Position numbers and translations under genes: made by a program
In this document: one piece after another, positions 49,484-60,599 of the stretch
Position numbering within the stretch: position 1 is the stretch's first letter
How the letters are laid out: each line of letters opens with the position of its first letter
The notes under the pieces: model-generated
Databases searched by the model: none
What the model saw: the letters and a program-made list of their open reading frames with translations, nothing else
What the model was told of the DNA's origin: nothing
NCBI GenBank assembly: GCA_001600415.1
Contig: BCJX01000017.1
Span: 737,005 to 801,004 of the forward strand
Source: Pascua guehoae
Lineage: Eukaryota; Basidiomycota; Tremellomycetes; Trichosporonales; Trichosporonaceae
Direction of reading: 5' to 3'
DNA: 64,000 nt

Positions 49484-51758
49484 ATGGGTTTCTCGCCAAA
49501 GGTCTACACCCTGCTGTGTGGGTGCTTTGCAGCGTGAGTACAGACGTGGGCGACCACACCAGCCGTCAGGGCCTGGTCAGCTCGCTCGTGCTTGGCCAGC
49601 AACCACATAGACAACAAACAAAACCAAACGCACAAGACTACACAAGACACAGCTGACACCCAGACTCGGCAGTGTCCTCTTCGGCTACGACCTGGGCGTC
49701 ATTGCGTCCATTCTCGAGGCGCCCGACTTTCTCCACGTCACGGGCCTCGAGGACCCAGACGGCACGGACACGACAAAGCAAAACTACATTGGCTTCATCA
49801 CCTCGTCCATGCTTCTCGGGTGCGTCGGGGTGTCCACCGGGTTTTAACTGGGGAAAGCATACTGACGGGCGCAGCGCGTTTGTGGGGTGTATCCCCGCGG
49901 GCCTTATTGCGGACCGATTCAGCCGCCGTGTTGCCAGTATGTCTACGTCGGCGTCGAGACTGCGATGAGTGCTGGTTGCTGGTGCTAACGTGCAGTCACG
50001 GTCGGGGCGGTCATCTTCCTCATTGGCGGCGTGCTTCAGACGGCCGCGAACGGCAAGGAGATGATGATGGCGGGGAGGTTCTTTGCGGGGCTGTCGATCG
50101 GGCAGCTGTCGCTCCTTGCGCCGCTGTACCAGTCTGAAATTTGTGAGTGCGCGTTGAAGGGACAGCCAGTGTTGCGGCCTCGGCACCCCTTTTTTTCCAC
50201 CCTCCGCACGGCTGACACTTTAGCCCACCCGTCTATCCGCGGCCGGCTCACGACGCTGCAGCAGCTCTTCCTCGGCCTCGGCGCCTTTGTCGCCGGCTGG
50301 ATCAACTACGGCGTCACGCGCAGCGAGCTCGGCAAGCCGATCCAGTGGCGCCTCCCCCTGGGTCTCCAGATGCTCCCCGCCGTCCCGTTGCTGTTTGTCA
50401 CGCTCGTCCTCCCCGAATCCCCACGCTGGCTCATGATCAAGGGCCGCGAGGAAGAGTCGCTCCAGGTCCTCGCCAAGCTGCACGCGCGCGGGGATGTTGA
50501 CGACGCGCTCGTCCTCGGCGAGTTTCACGAGATGCGCGAAAAAGTCCGCGAGGAAAAAGAGACAAACCAGGGCTGGGGCATGATTTTCAGGAATCGGGAT
50601 AACCTCCGCAAGGTGTTTTATGGCATTATCCTCCAGTTTAGCGTCCAGATGACTGGTGTCTCGTTTGGACAGTACTATGCTCTGTAAGTGGGCCCAAATT
50701 CATTCTGCCCAAACAAACCCCCACTTCCCCCTCGTACATGTGTGCATGCCCGGTCTGACACGCAGGCGCATCTACAACAAGGTCGGGTACTCGAACGAAA
50801 TGACGCTCCTCCTCGGCTCGCTCAGCGGCGTCCTCGGTATTCTGTCCCAATTCTCCTGCGTCGTATTCGTCGACAAGCTCGGCCGCCGCTGGCCCCTCAT
50901 CATCGGCAACCTCCTCTGCGGGTTCTTGTACATTTTCACAATGTGGATCTCGTACAAGTTTGACGCCGGACAAGGTAGCCCCACCATGGCGCGGGCGTTT
51001 GTCGCGGTCGGCTGGCTCTGGAACATGGTGTTTTCCGCCTGCATCGGTCCCCTCTCTTGGGCCTAGTGAGTGTTGTGTGGGGTTGGGTATTCCTGGAGGC
51101 CAGAGCTGGGACGGCAAGCTGTTGAGAGTGTGCCTCTTGGAAGGCAGTCGGGTGTGGATGCCAGCAGCGGGTCCGCTAGCTGTCCGTCTCCCTGCAACCG
51201 TGGCATTCACTCCCTTGCGTGGAATTCAGCACCCCCCTGGGAAAATGCTAACCCCAGCCCCGTCGAGATCCTCAACACGTCCATCCGCGCAAAGGGAACA
51301 GCACTCACATCCATGGCCTGCTGGATCTCCAACTTTATGATTGGCCAGGTCTCGCCCGAGGCCTTTGCCAAAGTCGGATGGAAGTACATGGTCCTCTTTG
51401 TCATCTGCTCGTTCACCAACGCCCTCACCGTCTGGGCCCTCTTCCCCGAGACAAAGGGCCGTACCCTCGAGGAGATGGACCACTACTTTGGTGAGTTACG
51501 ACAAGCCACCGCAACAACGGCAGTATTGGTCCACAACCACAAATTCCAACTAACACTTTCCCAGCCACGACACACTGGTTCGTGCCCACGGCCAAGAACG
51601 AGCATGTCGACGCGACCAAGCGCGAGCGCGAGCTCGCCCAGGGCAAGATGCACATCGACTCGGTTGCCGACGGCAAGGAGGACGTGGCCAACGAAAAGGC
51701 CGAGCAAGGCCAGGTCGAGCGCAGGGAGCACCAAGGTTCCCAAACGGAAAGCTGGTAG
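49484..51758 (+). CDS. MFS sugar transporter (sugar porter family)
   Basis: Twelve-helix proton symporter or facilitator of the plasma membrane, probably for a hexose or related polyol; specificity cannot be read. Multiple exons, starting MGFSPKVYTLLCGCFAALGS and joining into GSVLFGYDLGVIASIL. Sugar-porter signatures are present: GLIADRFSRRVAITVG between helices 2 and 3, GRFFAGLSIGQLSLLAPLYQ, SEIAHPSIRGRLTTLQQL, PLLFVTLVLPESPRWLMIKG and FVDKLGRRWPLIIGN. A PVEIL motif is restored by splicing (YPVEILNTSIRAKGTALTSM), followed by FPETKGRTLEEMDHYF. The C-terminal cytosolic tail (HWFVPTAKNEHVDATKRERE) ends QGSQTESW at 51758. The loop after helix 6 is of ordinary length. An inverted-repeat motif cluster upstream may regulate it. 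Confidence 0.93.
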
Positions 51759-51974
51759 ATGCTAGGGTAGGGTGGATCGTGGTGTAGCTGGGGGGTGCGA
51801 GCATCGAAGGGGAATTGTAATGTGGTTCGGATTGGTAAAATATATGTCCGTTAGTTTAACGGTTGCTGGGGTTACCTCGAGTACATCGGCAGGAAATGCA
51901 TAATGGCTAAGATGTGATCCAAAATGCCGCGTAGTGGGCTCTACAGTATTGTTGTACTGGTGCGTCCCGAAAGT

Positions 51975-52016
51975 GAGACTGCCACTTTGAGACTGCCACT
52001 TTGAGACTGCTACTTT
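51975..52016 (+). repeat. 14-bp tandem repeat, three units
   Basis: GAGACTGCCACTTT in three contiguous copies (third with C to T at position 9), ending 10 bp before the left TA of the MITE. Confidence 0.92.
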
Positions 52017-52026
52017 GATCTTGGTC

Positions 52027-52184
52027 TACAGTGGCCGTCAGAAAGATTGCGACCTCCAATGCGTTGGGCCACGCCCATCCCACGAGATTTCTGGTAAATT
52101 GCACAGCGGAAGATCCGAGGTTCTGGGTCAAGCATACCTGAGGCCGCCCTGGAGGCAGTCGCAACCTTTCTGACGACCACTGTA
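52027..52184. mobile_element. MITE, Tc1/mariner-like, 154 bp with TA duplication
   Basis: Terminal inverted repeats of 25 bp beginning CAGTGGYCGTCAGAAAG match at 23 positions (left 52029-52053, right 52158-52182). They are flanked on both sides by TA (52027-52028 and 52183-52184), the target duplication of Tc1/mariner elements. The interior of about 100 bp has no open frame, so the element is non-autonomous. No transposase is visible in the window. Confidence 0.85.
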
Positions 52185-54510
52185 GTCGAAGTTGGACACG
52201 AACACTCTCTCGACCAATGCAATGGCATGGCAAGTGGGTACACTACTGTTTCCTGCTTGTCGTATCCCACCTGTCCTGCGCGCCTCCCTGTATACGGCTG
52301 TGCGCCTATCCGAGTCTAATGTGGCAGTCTCTGACTTTTTTTGGACACACCTGTATTATCAAGTTGGGCAGCACCCAAAGCGGCTCTTGGTGTACGGTGT
52401 TTCGGTGTTTGGGTGGGAGGGCGGTCACTATACGAATACACTTGTCTGGTGTAGCCAAGCCCTCGCTTGTGGTCAATGTCAAGCTCATCAGTGCGGTCTC
52501 GTTGCTCTCGAGGCTCGATCTGTGTTCAGACCCGGTCGTTCCCCTCGACATGCCGTCGGGGTGAACTATGCTCCACGTCCGAGCAAGAGTAATGGGGAGA
52601 CAAGAAAGCTCAAAGACCAGAAGGTATTCTAGAGCCTTAGTTATTACGGACATCGCACAGCCTCAGCACAGCTCGCGCGGCGTACTTGCAATTGAGCTCA
52701 TCTGGAATGGGTCAGCAAGGTGGCAATGAGGCCGAGCAGTGCCGAGGAGAACTGGGGTAGAAAGGCAGCGTCGGGAGGTGCACTGCCCGCGTCGGCGTCC
52801 GGGACCAAAGGCGTCGCAACGCGATGAGTACGTGCGTCGTGTCGGCGTTCGGCGTCGGCGATAATTTGGAATTGATTAGATAAAAAGATCCAGAGATCTC
52901 GCGAGGCATTTTGTCATGCTCACAGACACAAGGGCGGTGCTCCACAAAGACGGTCATTTACGACGACTGCACCTTAACGCTCTCACCTGACACGGCTTGG
53001 CACCGGGCACTGCATTGATTTCCTCGTATCCCTCGTAAACCCCACCTTGCCACCTGCATTTGCATGGATACGAGATCCTCTGCGCTGTCCGATTTCCAGC
53101 ATTCCAGGACGACCGGGCGCCGCGCGGGCGGCGCTAATTAAATGCCTGCACTCAATCTGTCCGGCCCGTGCGTACGCGTACGCTGTGCTGCGGACACGAC
53201 AGGCGGCGCAAGCCATGTCGAGCAGTCTGATCCGAGCGGAGCCACAGAGCCCGGCGAGACCTGTGCGATGGCTGCTGTGCCACATACTCAACCGGGCCTG
53301 TACCCAGGCCTACACGCGTCCTACCCTAGGCACACCAGTCCCTGCCTCCATCTGCGCGGTGAAGTACAAATACGATGAGATGGAGCTAGCGAGCAAGGGC
53401 TGCTGTCCTCGTATGTGTGCTACACAGGGTCGCGCGTCGCCCCCGGTCTTGTCACGTGCATCGACAGCGGTGCCGACCCTAGGTGACGGGCTCACAGGTG
53501 CGAACCCTGTGTGCCTGAAACTCGACTGGCTCGCTCTCTTGCTCTGCGCGCATGCTTTCAACGTCTTGACTCTTTATTGTTTGCGTTATTGTGGACGTGT
53601 TAGTCGTTAGTGTTCTTGTGCAGACTCTGGATGCTCGGACGAGGCAGCTGGTATGTACGTCAGAGCGTGGCCACCATGATGGAACAAGGAGCTCTGTCGA
53701 TGCGTCGATGCGTCGATGCGACATGTGGCTTGGGCATGATCTGTGGCATTGTGGCTTACTGCTGTGCGCCTCGCCACACCCCAGAACACCCAAAGGCTGT
53801 GCGCGTGCGTAGCATATCGTGGACGCCTCATTTGCCACCCGTTCCATCATTCCCACAGTCGTCACTGGCGTCTGTCTCGGGCGCCCTCGTCGCCATCGTC
53901 ATTGGCGCCCACGTCGGCTCGCTCGCCGACGTTGCAAGCTGCATGCAGCTGCCAGGACGTGCCCAAGCCCAGGTTGGAGAACGAGCCACTCGTCGCTTGG
54001 GTCGGTAGTAGTGGATGCTGGAGTGCAGACTGTGGGTAGATAGCTGTGACATTTTCCCCTGGTAGCACCGCCCGCCCAGTCCTGAGCACTCACTGGTCGT
54101 AGCCGCTTCCCTCCCCCCTGGCCCCTGGATCCTTGCTCGACTCTACAGTGCTGTGGCCCTTGGCTGGTGCTGTGGCGCTGGAACGAGGTGTGCGATTCAG
54201 GCACGCGGAAGCATCCTCTGGCAGTCAATCCTGAACGGTTTGGTAATCAGTGTGCAAATCACCACCTCGGTCCCCTCGCCTCCCCTCCCCTCCCTGTTGG
54301 CGCCCTTCCCTTCCCTTATCCCCTTTGCCCCGTTACCCCGGATCAGCGCAGCGGCTGCATCCCCATCCAATCCATCCATCCACCCATTCCACTCCCCTTC
54401 CCTCCATCCTCTCCTCTCCTCCTCCCTCTTACTGTGAGCACGTTTGCCCAAGACAAGCTCCAGGCACAAACCCACCCACCCACTGGCAACCTGCAGTACG
54501 CAAGCCACCC

Positions 54511-54664
54511 CTGGCTGGCTGGCTGGCTGGCTGTTCTGCTCGGTGACCTCACCTCCGCGGGCCGCGGGCATTGTGCTGTCCAGCTGACTAGGAGGCGCCG
54601 ACGCCGACGACCGTGCCTGTCGTGTGTGTCTGTGTGGGTGTCTGTGTCTGTGTCTGTGTCTGTG
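54511..54664 (+). repeat. Simple repeats CTGG and TCTGTG
   Basis: A CTGG run at 54511-54533 and a TCTGTG hexamer run at 54641-54664, separated by ordinary sequence. Confidence 0.85.
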
Positions 54665-55167
54665 GGTGCGGCAGTGCAGTCGTGTGCCCGTGCCAGACGG
54701 CCAGATCCCACACCACACACAGAACCTGCAGCCCGCGGCGCGTGCCGCCTCTCCTTTGGCTGCCTAGCTGCGACTCGAGACGTCGTCAGCGGGACCGTCC
54801 TCTCCATTATCACTCGGTTGCGACGGAACCATCATCACACAGACAGCTAGGCAGGCAGGTCCAGCTCGGCACCTGCGGGAAACGCGTGCTCTCGTCACTT
54901 GTATCGTCCACCCACACTACTTGTGCAATCATTCGCACTTTCATCTGCTCTACTCTTTCGACAACCCCCTTCTCATTGTTATCTCATTGACCACCTCCAC
55001 TTGTGAAACCTGGCTCGGCGCCCTCCCATCCCTCACACCCCTTCCGCCCGGCCACCATCTTTTCTCTCGCTCCTCTCGCACCACGACCACCGTCGTCACA
55101 CCACCACGGTCCTTCTCCTCTCGCCCACTCGCCGCCGCCGCCGCGAGTGCGCGGCTAGCTCGCAGGC

Positions 55168-57310
55168 ATGCCGGACTTTTTCCAGTTCCAGTGCGCTTGG
55201 AAGCTGGCATGGTGGGTAGTTGGCATGCTGCAGGTGCCTCTCCTGTTTGCCACCTTGATCCTTGCGGCCGTGCTCGACCAGCCAGAGCGACCCGGACGCA
55301 AGCAGCGCGATTACGCGTCATGTCGCTCGCCAGGAAACTACGAGGCATGGATGGCGTGCGCGCTGGTATGCCAGGCGTTCATTGCCCCCGTGGCGGGGTG
55401 GATCAACATTCGGCGCTACCGCCGAACCCATCCCCGACCGCCGGCCATTGACATCGAGGCGGGAAATGCAGACGGCGACATGAATGTCATGGTCAACGGC
55501 CCGCCACCAGGTGCAGACGCCGGGGATGCAGGTGTAAGCGATAACGCGCGTAGTACAGCAACGCCAGGCGAAACGGCACCGGAGCCGCTTACACGCGTGC
55601 GTTCGGCGCCAGGAAAGCGCAGAGACGCGTCGTCGACGGCGCGCGCCGCTTCGGCGTCCACCCCGGCTGTGCACCACGTGTACGGTGTCCCCGCAGCCGC
55701 GGCGTCGGCGGCGGCGGTCACGGCGTCGTCGTCTGTGCCGTCGGTCTCACCCCTATCCATGTCCCCCATGTCTCCGTACTCGCCGTCGGCGAGCCGCACC
55801 TCGCTCTCAGTCTTTGCAACAGTCGAAGGATCGAATGCGCCCCGCTATCCTCCTGTCGCCAGCATGTCGACTACCTCGCTCGACGCGCGCCTGCAAACAA
55901 TCGCGAGCATGTCTACAACGTCGCTCGACGCGAAGCTGCAGCCCATGGCCAGCACGTCGTCGACCACCTTGGACGCTAGCCGTCTTCATCTCCAACCCAT
56001 TGCGAGTCGGTCCACCACGACACTCGCAAAGCACCCGGGCGCGACCTCGGTTGTATCCATTCTCGAAAGCGGCTATCGTCCAGCCGCCAACATGTCGACC
56101 GCGACATTGGACCAAACGAACGGCCCGCGCCCCCCAACTGCCAGCCAGTCGGCAGTCAGTGTCGTCACATTTCACACGCCGCCTCAGACACCTACGCCCG
56201 CATTCCTCGCCGATGGCGAGAGGCGGGGTCCAGCCGACTCGGTGGCAACGCTCCCTCATTCGACGCGAACGCATTCGTCCGCATCGCCAAGCCACCCATA
56301 TCCCGCACCATACGTGTCCAAGCGCGACCGGCGAAAGGAACGCCGTCAGAAGCGTGCCGCCATTCTCGACGAGATTGCTCCAGGGTACGTGCAGCGCCCC
56401 ATGCTGATTGTTCTTGGGACCTTGCTTCCTACGAGGGACAAAGACAGCTAACATCTTAGGTTCGAGTTTTGGCTCACGGGCGCGTGGTGGATTCTCTTTG
56501 TCGCTGGCAACTTTCTCCCCTTCCGCAAGTCGAGCGCGCGGTGTCAGGACGGCTCGCCGCTCTACTTTTGGACCGTTGTGTCGATCCTGATTGTGTACTG
56601 GATCAAGGTCGCCATCTGGGTGGGCTTGGGGACCATGAGCTTCATCTTCACCTGTGTAAACGCGGTGCGTACTACGACGAGTCTGCTGGACGCCATACTG
56701 ACATTCCAGGCTCGCGGACAAAACGTCGACGGCACTGTCCGACCAAAGCCACTGACGCGCGCCGAGCTCGACGCGTGCAATGTCGTCTGCTACGTTCCCG
56801 ATCCCGCAGAGCGGCCACCAACACCGAGTCTGAGCGGGCACGAGGAGCTCGAGGGCGAGCCTGTACCCCTCGGCGAGGTGGACATGGCTCGCCTCCCTGT
56901 CCCAGCTGTGGTGTTGGGTCCCGATGCGTCCATGTGCAGTATCTGCCACGACAACTTCCAGCCACCTCGTGAGGCACGCCGGATCATGTACGAGGTCCAG
57001 ACACTGCGCCAGTTGCCATGCGGGCACGTCTTCCATGTGAGTAGGCGGGTGGAGGTGCAGCGCCGGTCCTGTCAAACCTCCTTGAGACTGTCGGTCTTGT
57101 TCGACAACTAGCACCATGCTGACCACTCTCAGCGCGACTGTGTCGACACCTGGCTCAGCAAGCGTTCCCATCTGTGTCGTAAGTCGTCTGACATTCCGCG
57201 TAGTGATTCATGGTGGCTGACAAAGTCTAGCATACTGCAATCAATCTGTCAGGGAGCTTTTGGCGTCGAGCAAGGAAAAGGCGCAGGGCCGTAATACGAC
57301 GACGGAATAG
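55168..57310 (+). CDS. Multi-pass membrane RING-H2 E3 ubiquitin ligase
   Basis: Predicted membrane-bound ubiquitin ligase. Five exons: 55168-56394, 56460-56664, 56710-57036, 57133-57178 and 57231-57310. Hydrophobic segments lie near residues 10-35 (WKLAWWVVGMLQVPLLFATL) and 60-75, and after a long Ser/Thr/Pro-rich loop two more at WLTGAWWILFVAGNF and YFWTVVSILIVYWIKVAIWV. The RING-H2 is split over three exons: CSICHDNF, LRQLPCGHVFH, RDCVDTWLSKRSHLC and PYCNQSV. It supplies C-x2-C, C, H, H, C, C-x2-C in the right order. Recognising the last short exons depends on splice sites with good CTGAC or CTAG ends. The loop contains an imperfect repeat (ASMSTTSLDARLQTI, ASMSTTSLDAKLQPM, ASTSSTTLDASRLHLQP, ASRSTTTLAKHP). 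Substrate and compartment (ER, vacuole or Golgi) are unknown. Confidence 0.88.
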
Positions 57311-57667
57311 AGCAGCAGACATTGTATCCGACTTATGTGTTCCCAATGCATCTCTACTAGTATGTGAATGAAGGGCCATCCCGCGGCGGTGGCACTGCCA
57401 CGACTTTAGGGTGACTTGGGAGCGCCTACTGAGTCAGAACGGGGCTTAACCCGTCTCATTGACCAACTCTTACATGCTGCAAAGAATGGATCATCCGCAC
57501 TGGGGTGTTTAGGTCCACCACGCAACAAGGTCGCAGGAGTATCCGTTTGTGCATCAGGCATTTGCTTCCGCTCCACTCAAGCCTCCCCGCTTGGGGTTCC
57601 GGTACATCTTGACGTCACCGGCCACAACAACCAACCGGGTGCAACCGGGTTCTGCTTGTTGCTCGTT
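57311..57667. other. Intergenic upstream of the 16-bp repeat array
   Basis: No gene recognised between the RING stop and the tandem array. The hydrolase frame is open upstream to 57416, but that part lacks protein-like character and passes through the repeats. Confidence 0.5.
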
Positions 57668-57875
57668 GTCTACTTTGTCGCAGGTCTACTTTGTCGCAGG
57701 TCTACTTTGTCGCAGGTCTACTTTGTCGCAGGTCTACTTTGTCGCAGGTCTACTTTGTCGCAGGTCTACTTTGTCGCAGGTCTACTTTGTCGCAGGTCTA
57801 CTTTGTCGCAGGTCTACTTTGTCGCAGGTCTACTTTGTCGCAGGTCTACTTTGTCGCAGGTCTACTTTGTCGCAG
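57668..57875 (+). repeat. 16-bp minisatellite, 13 perfect copies
   Basis: GTCTACTTTGTCGCAG repeated 13 times head-to-tail without a single mismatch (208 bp), ending 44 bp before the hydrolase ATG. It occupies the position of core promoter or 5' UTR. Each unit ends in TCGCAG next to GT, so every junction reads CAG|GT, like adjoining splice acceptor and donor signals. Confidence 0.97.
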
Positions 57876-57919
57876 CTCCCCATTCTCCTAGACCAACCCA
57901 GCCCCCCTTGACTCTGGCC

Positions 57920-58720
57920 ATGGCTGCCACTAAACCCACCATCCTCCTGGTGCCGGGTGCCTGGTACCCGGTCTCGACGTATGACAAGCTCGCGGCCCAG
58001 CTCTCGGCCCGTGGCTTCAAGTCGGTGCCCGTCGTGCTGCCGTCGTCGACGACGGACGCGCGAGCGACGTTTCTCGACGACCTGACTGCGGTCCGCACGG
58101 CGATTCTCAACGAGACGACGGCGGGGCGCGACGTCGTGGTCGTCGCGCACTCGTACGGGTGCTTCCCGGCCCAGAGCGCCGCCAAGGGCCTGACCGCCGG
58201 GTCTCCCGACCCCGACACGGCGGGGGGAAGCGGCAAGGTGCTCGGCTTCATCCTCCTCGCGTCGGGCTTTACGCTGACGGGCGTCTCGTTCCTGGGCGGG
58301 TTTGGCGGCAAGCCCCCGCCGTCCTGGAACGCCAACACGGACACGGGCTATGCCGAACTCATCGCCGACCCCGTCGACATGTTCTTCCACGACCTACCGG
58401 CCGACGAGGGCAAGAAGTGGGCCGCACAGCTGGGAAGCCAGAGCCTCGCGGCCCTCGCGGACGGGGGCGAGCACGTGTACGCGTCCTGGACCGAGGTGCC
58501 CAATTACTACGTCGCCACAAAAGAGGACAGGGCCATGCCTGCTGCCCTCCAGCAGTTTGCCGTCGACTGGGCCACCAAACAGGGCGCAGACGTCACCCTC
58601 CGCGCGCTCGCGAGTGGCCACTCGCCCATGCTCAGCAGGCCCGAGGAGACGGCGGCGATTGTCCAGGAGGCGGCGGAGGCGTTTGTGGCCAAAAGGGCAG
58701 AAAGGTCGGGGGCGGCGTAG
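57920..58720 (+). CDS. Alpha/beta hydrolase, esterase-like
   Basis: Small soluble alpha/beta hydrolase of 266 residues in one exon, starting MAATKPTILLVPGAWYPVST. It has the oxyanion-hole region LVPGAWYP, the nucleophile elbow VVVAHSYGCFPAQSAAKG (Ser78) and the catalytic His in SGHSPMLSRPEET (His234). This layout is common in fungal and bacterial esterase-type hydrolases that handle small esters or lactones. No signal peptide is seen, so it is probably cytosolic. The start is placed at 57920 because all family features follow it, although the frame is open further upstream across the repeat array. The substrate is unknown. No introns are present, unlike most neighbours, but the family is widespread in fungi, so transfer is not implied. 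Confidence 0.9.
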   Translation: MAATKPTILLVPGAWYPVSTYDKLAAQLSARGFKSVPVVLPSSTTDARATFLDDLTAVRTAILNETTAGRDVVVVAHSYGCFPAQSAAKGLTAGSPDPDTAGGSGKVLGFILLASGFTLTGVSFLGGFGGKPPPSWNANTDTGYAELIADPVDMFFHDLPADEGKKWAAQLGSQSLAALADGGEHVYASWTEVPNYYVATKEDRAMPAALQQFAVDWATKQGADVTLRALASGHSPMLSRPEETAAIVQEAAEAFVAKRAERSGAA

Positions 58721-59106
58721 AGTGTAGTTGGGTTCAGAATAGGTATAGGAGCGCGTGGGTGTCTTGTCAATATTGGAATGAAGGCTACTTGAACTGGTTG
58801 ACGGGTGTTGCATAGGACAAAGAAAGAGACCAACGTGGCTACCTGTACGATTTTGAAAGTGGCTTGAAAGTCGACTCAGCTGGTATAGGTACAGTAACGA
58901 CCCAAGCGGTGTTGCAGTTCATGGCACGTTACGAGCTACAAAGATATTCTACAGTGGCCAGTACAGCAACACCAGCGATAAATCTACAGTCCTGGCAATG
59001 AGGTTCCAAGGGTGCACGGTTTCTCCTGAACACGCTGTCCGAGGGGTGATTGAAAGTCGGAATGGTCGACATCGAGGATTGCGGTGTCGATGATTGCGGT
59101 GATGGC
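58721..59106. other. Intergenic between converging hydrolase and protease
   Basis: 386 bp with no gene. CTACAGTGGCC at about 58951-58962 matches the first bases of the MITE terminus at 52026, but nothing further aligns. Confidence 0.5.
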
Positions 59107-60599
59107 TTACGGCACCTTGCAAATGTTGTTGGTAGCAAGAGGAGCAAAGCCGATCTGAGGCGGCGAAGCCTTATAGATGGTGTAAAAGTGCTTGAGGACC
59201 TGGTTGCCGACCAACCATATCTCGCTGCTGGGTTAACACAACTCGGCCTCCGCCACTACACTCACACCATGTTACTTCCTTCGATCAAGCCGTGATAGTA
59301 CTCGTTCCCTTTAGCGTCTTTCCGAAGCGTCCAAAATGCTCTGACGGGGAGCTCCATGACAGCCTCGCCAAACTTCGAGGTAATGAGTCGGTCCAGGTCG
59401 CCGAGCGAATCCAGATTGTCGAGTACGTAAATATACTGGTCTTCCTGGCTTCTGTTGTTGGGAGTTTGCACGACCAGCCTTGCGGTTGGGAAGTTGACAT
59501 GGTAGACACCCACCACCTCGTTGAATGGGCCCGTAACGCCTGTCGTGCCAGTGTCAATGACCGCCCAAACGGGCGGCGACATGGGTCGGTACGGTCCAAT
59601 GCGGTCCAGAGGTATGGACCAATCGATCGGCATCTTTTGATCAATGGGCGGCATCTTTTGATCAACGGGCGCCTTTTGCTTTCCAACCTTCACAAGATCT
59701 TTCAGGAAAGACCTTTTCCCGACGTCGGCAAACGCTTCTTGTTCGACGTCGGTGAGTGCTTTTTGCTCGACGTCGGCAAACAAGACGTTGGCGATATCCG
59801 TGGCCATACAGTTGGGGTTGTATCCTCTTGAATTGTCAGCCCAACGACATATATTCCTGCCAATGAAGAACGAACCCTAGTGTCAACTGACCAGCATTGC
59901 TGCTGTCGCCGAAGTAGATCGAAAACATTGACTGTCCTGTCTGATACCACAGAGGACGCTGGTTCTTGGGCTGGTTGACATTGGGCCACCCAAAACCCAT
60001 TAATCCAGTCACATCCTTGGGAAGTGGTACCTGGCCCTCGTCTGCGCAAACTAGTTTGGTCAGTACAGTATCCTGTTTCCTTTTAGACTCACGGAATGTC
60101 TGCTCGATAGATTGGCCTCCAAACTTGAATTTATCGGAGACCCAGGAGCCAGAGGCCTTCTGATTTCCGCCTGAAAACGTGATGGTTCCAGCCTGGCCGG
60201 ACTTCGATTTGTACTTGACTTTGGTGTCCTTGCAAAGTGGATCCTTGCACTTGTCGCTGTATAGGAATGAATCCCAATGACCGGTGTCGACTTCCACTTC
60301 AAACGATTTGCCGCCAACCTCTACGGTTGCCAAGTACGTGAAATCTCCGTTTCCGTCGTCCCATGAATGGATTCTGTACAGGGTTAGTACCGTCATTCTT
60401 GTTCAGGGAGCGCTCACGGTATATACTTGTCCTTACTCTTGCCAAAGGACAAGCCGCGCGATTGTTGATTGGCCGCACCGAGTGGTAAGGTGAAGGCAGG
60501 ATCAGAAGGTAGGTGGTCGTCGTATGTCGTAACCCTCTCTGGGAGGGGGGTAGCGACAGATGAACCAAGGATGAGAAGAGCGAATGTGAGTGAGAGCAT
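59107..60599 (-). CDS. Secreted pepsin-like aspartic protease (A1 family), divergent
   Basis: A1-type endopeptidase exported by a signal peptide (MLSLTFALLILGSSVATPLP), with a short pro-region ending around residue 60. About five exons were read on the minus strand from 60599; the stop is 59107-59109. The N-lobe motif is VEVDTGHWDSF, where family members usually have DTGSSxLW. The C-lobe motif VWAVIDTGTTGVTGP is ordinary, so both catalytic Asp are kept. The flap aligns as ITFSGGNQKASGSWVSD, with Phe where the conserved flap Tyr is expected. The end IWLVGNQVLKHFYTIYK is typical. An insert between the lobes has repeats (FADVEQKALTDVEQEAFADV and VDQKMPPIDQKMPIDW). The changed flap and DTG neighbours suggest altered specificity or reduced activity. 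Confidence 0.85.

Larger units (their letters stand above)
51759..55167. other. Repeat-bearing intergenic region
   Basis: About 3.4 kb without a recognised gene. It holds a 14-bp tandem repeat, a MITE, simple repeats at 54.5-54.7 kb and, from about 54890 on, a pyrimidine-rich leader for the RING gene. A 187-codon frame at 53047-53610 is open but shows no family features. A hairpin resembling a T-arm near 53493 lacks the invariant T-loop residues. Confidence 0.45.

Noticed and set aside
53485..53520. Hairpin ACAGG-TGCGAAC-CCTGT resembling a T-arm
   Set aside because: The invariant T-loop residues are not met on either strand, and no partner arms were found.
53047..53610. 187-codon plus-strand frame
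   Set aside because: No family match, no leader or splice support, and atypical composition for the neighbouring genes.
57416..57919. N-terminal extension of the hydrolase through the 16-bp repeats
   Set aside because: The repeat-derived sequence is hydrophobic and repetitive only because the array is stop-free; all hydrolase features begin after the ATG at 57920.
58951..58962. Possible second MITE end (CTACAGTGGCC)
   Set aside because: Only about 11 bases match the terminus at 52026, and no inverted partner lies within several hundred bases.
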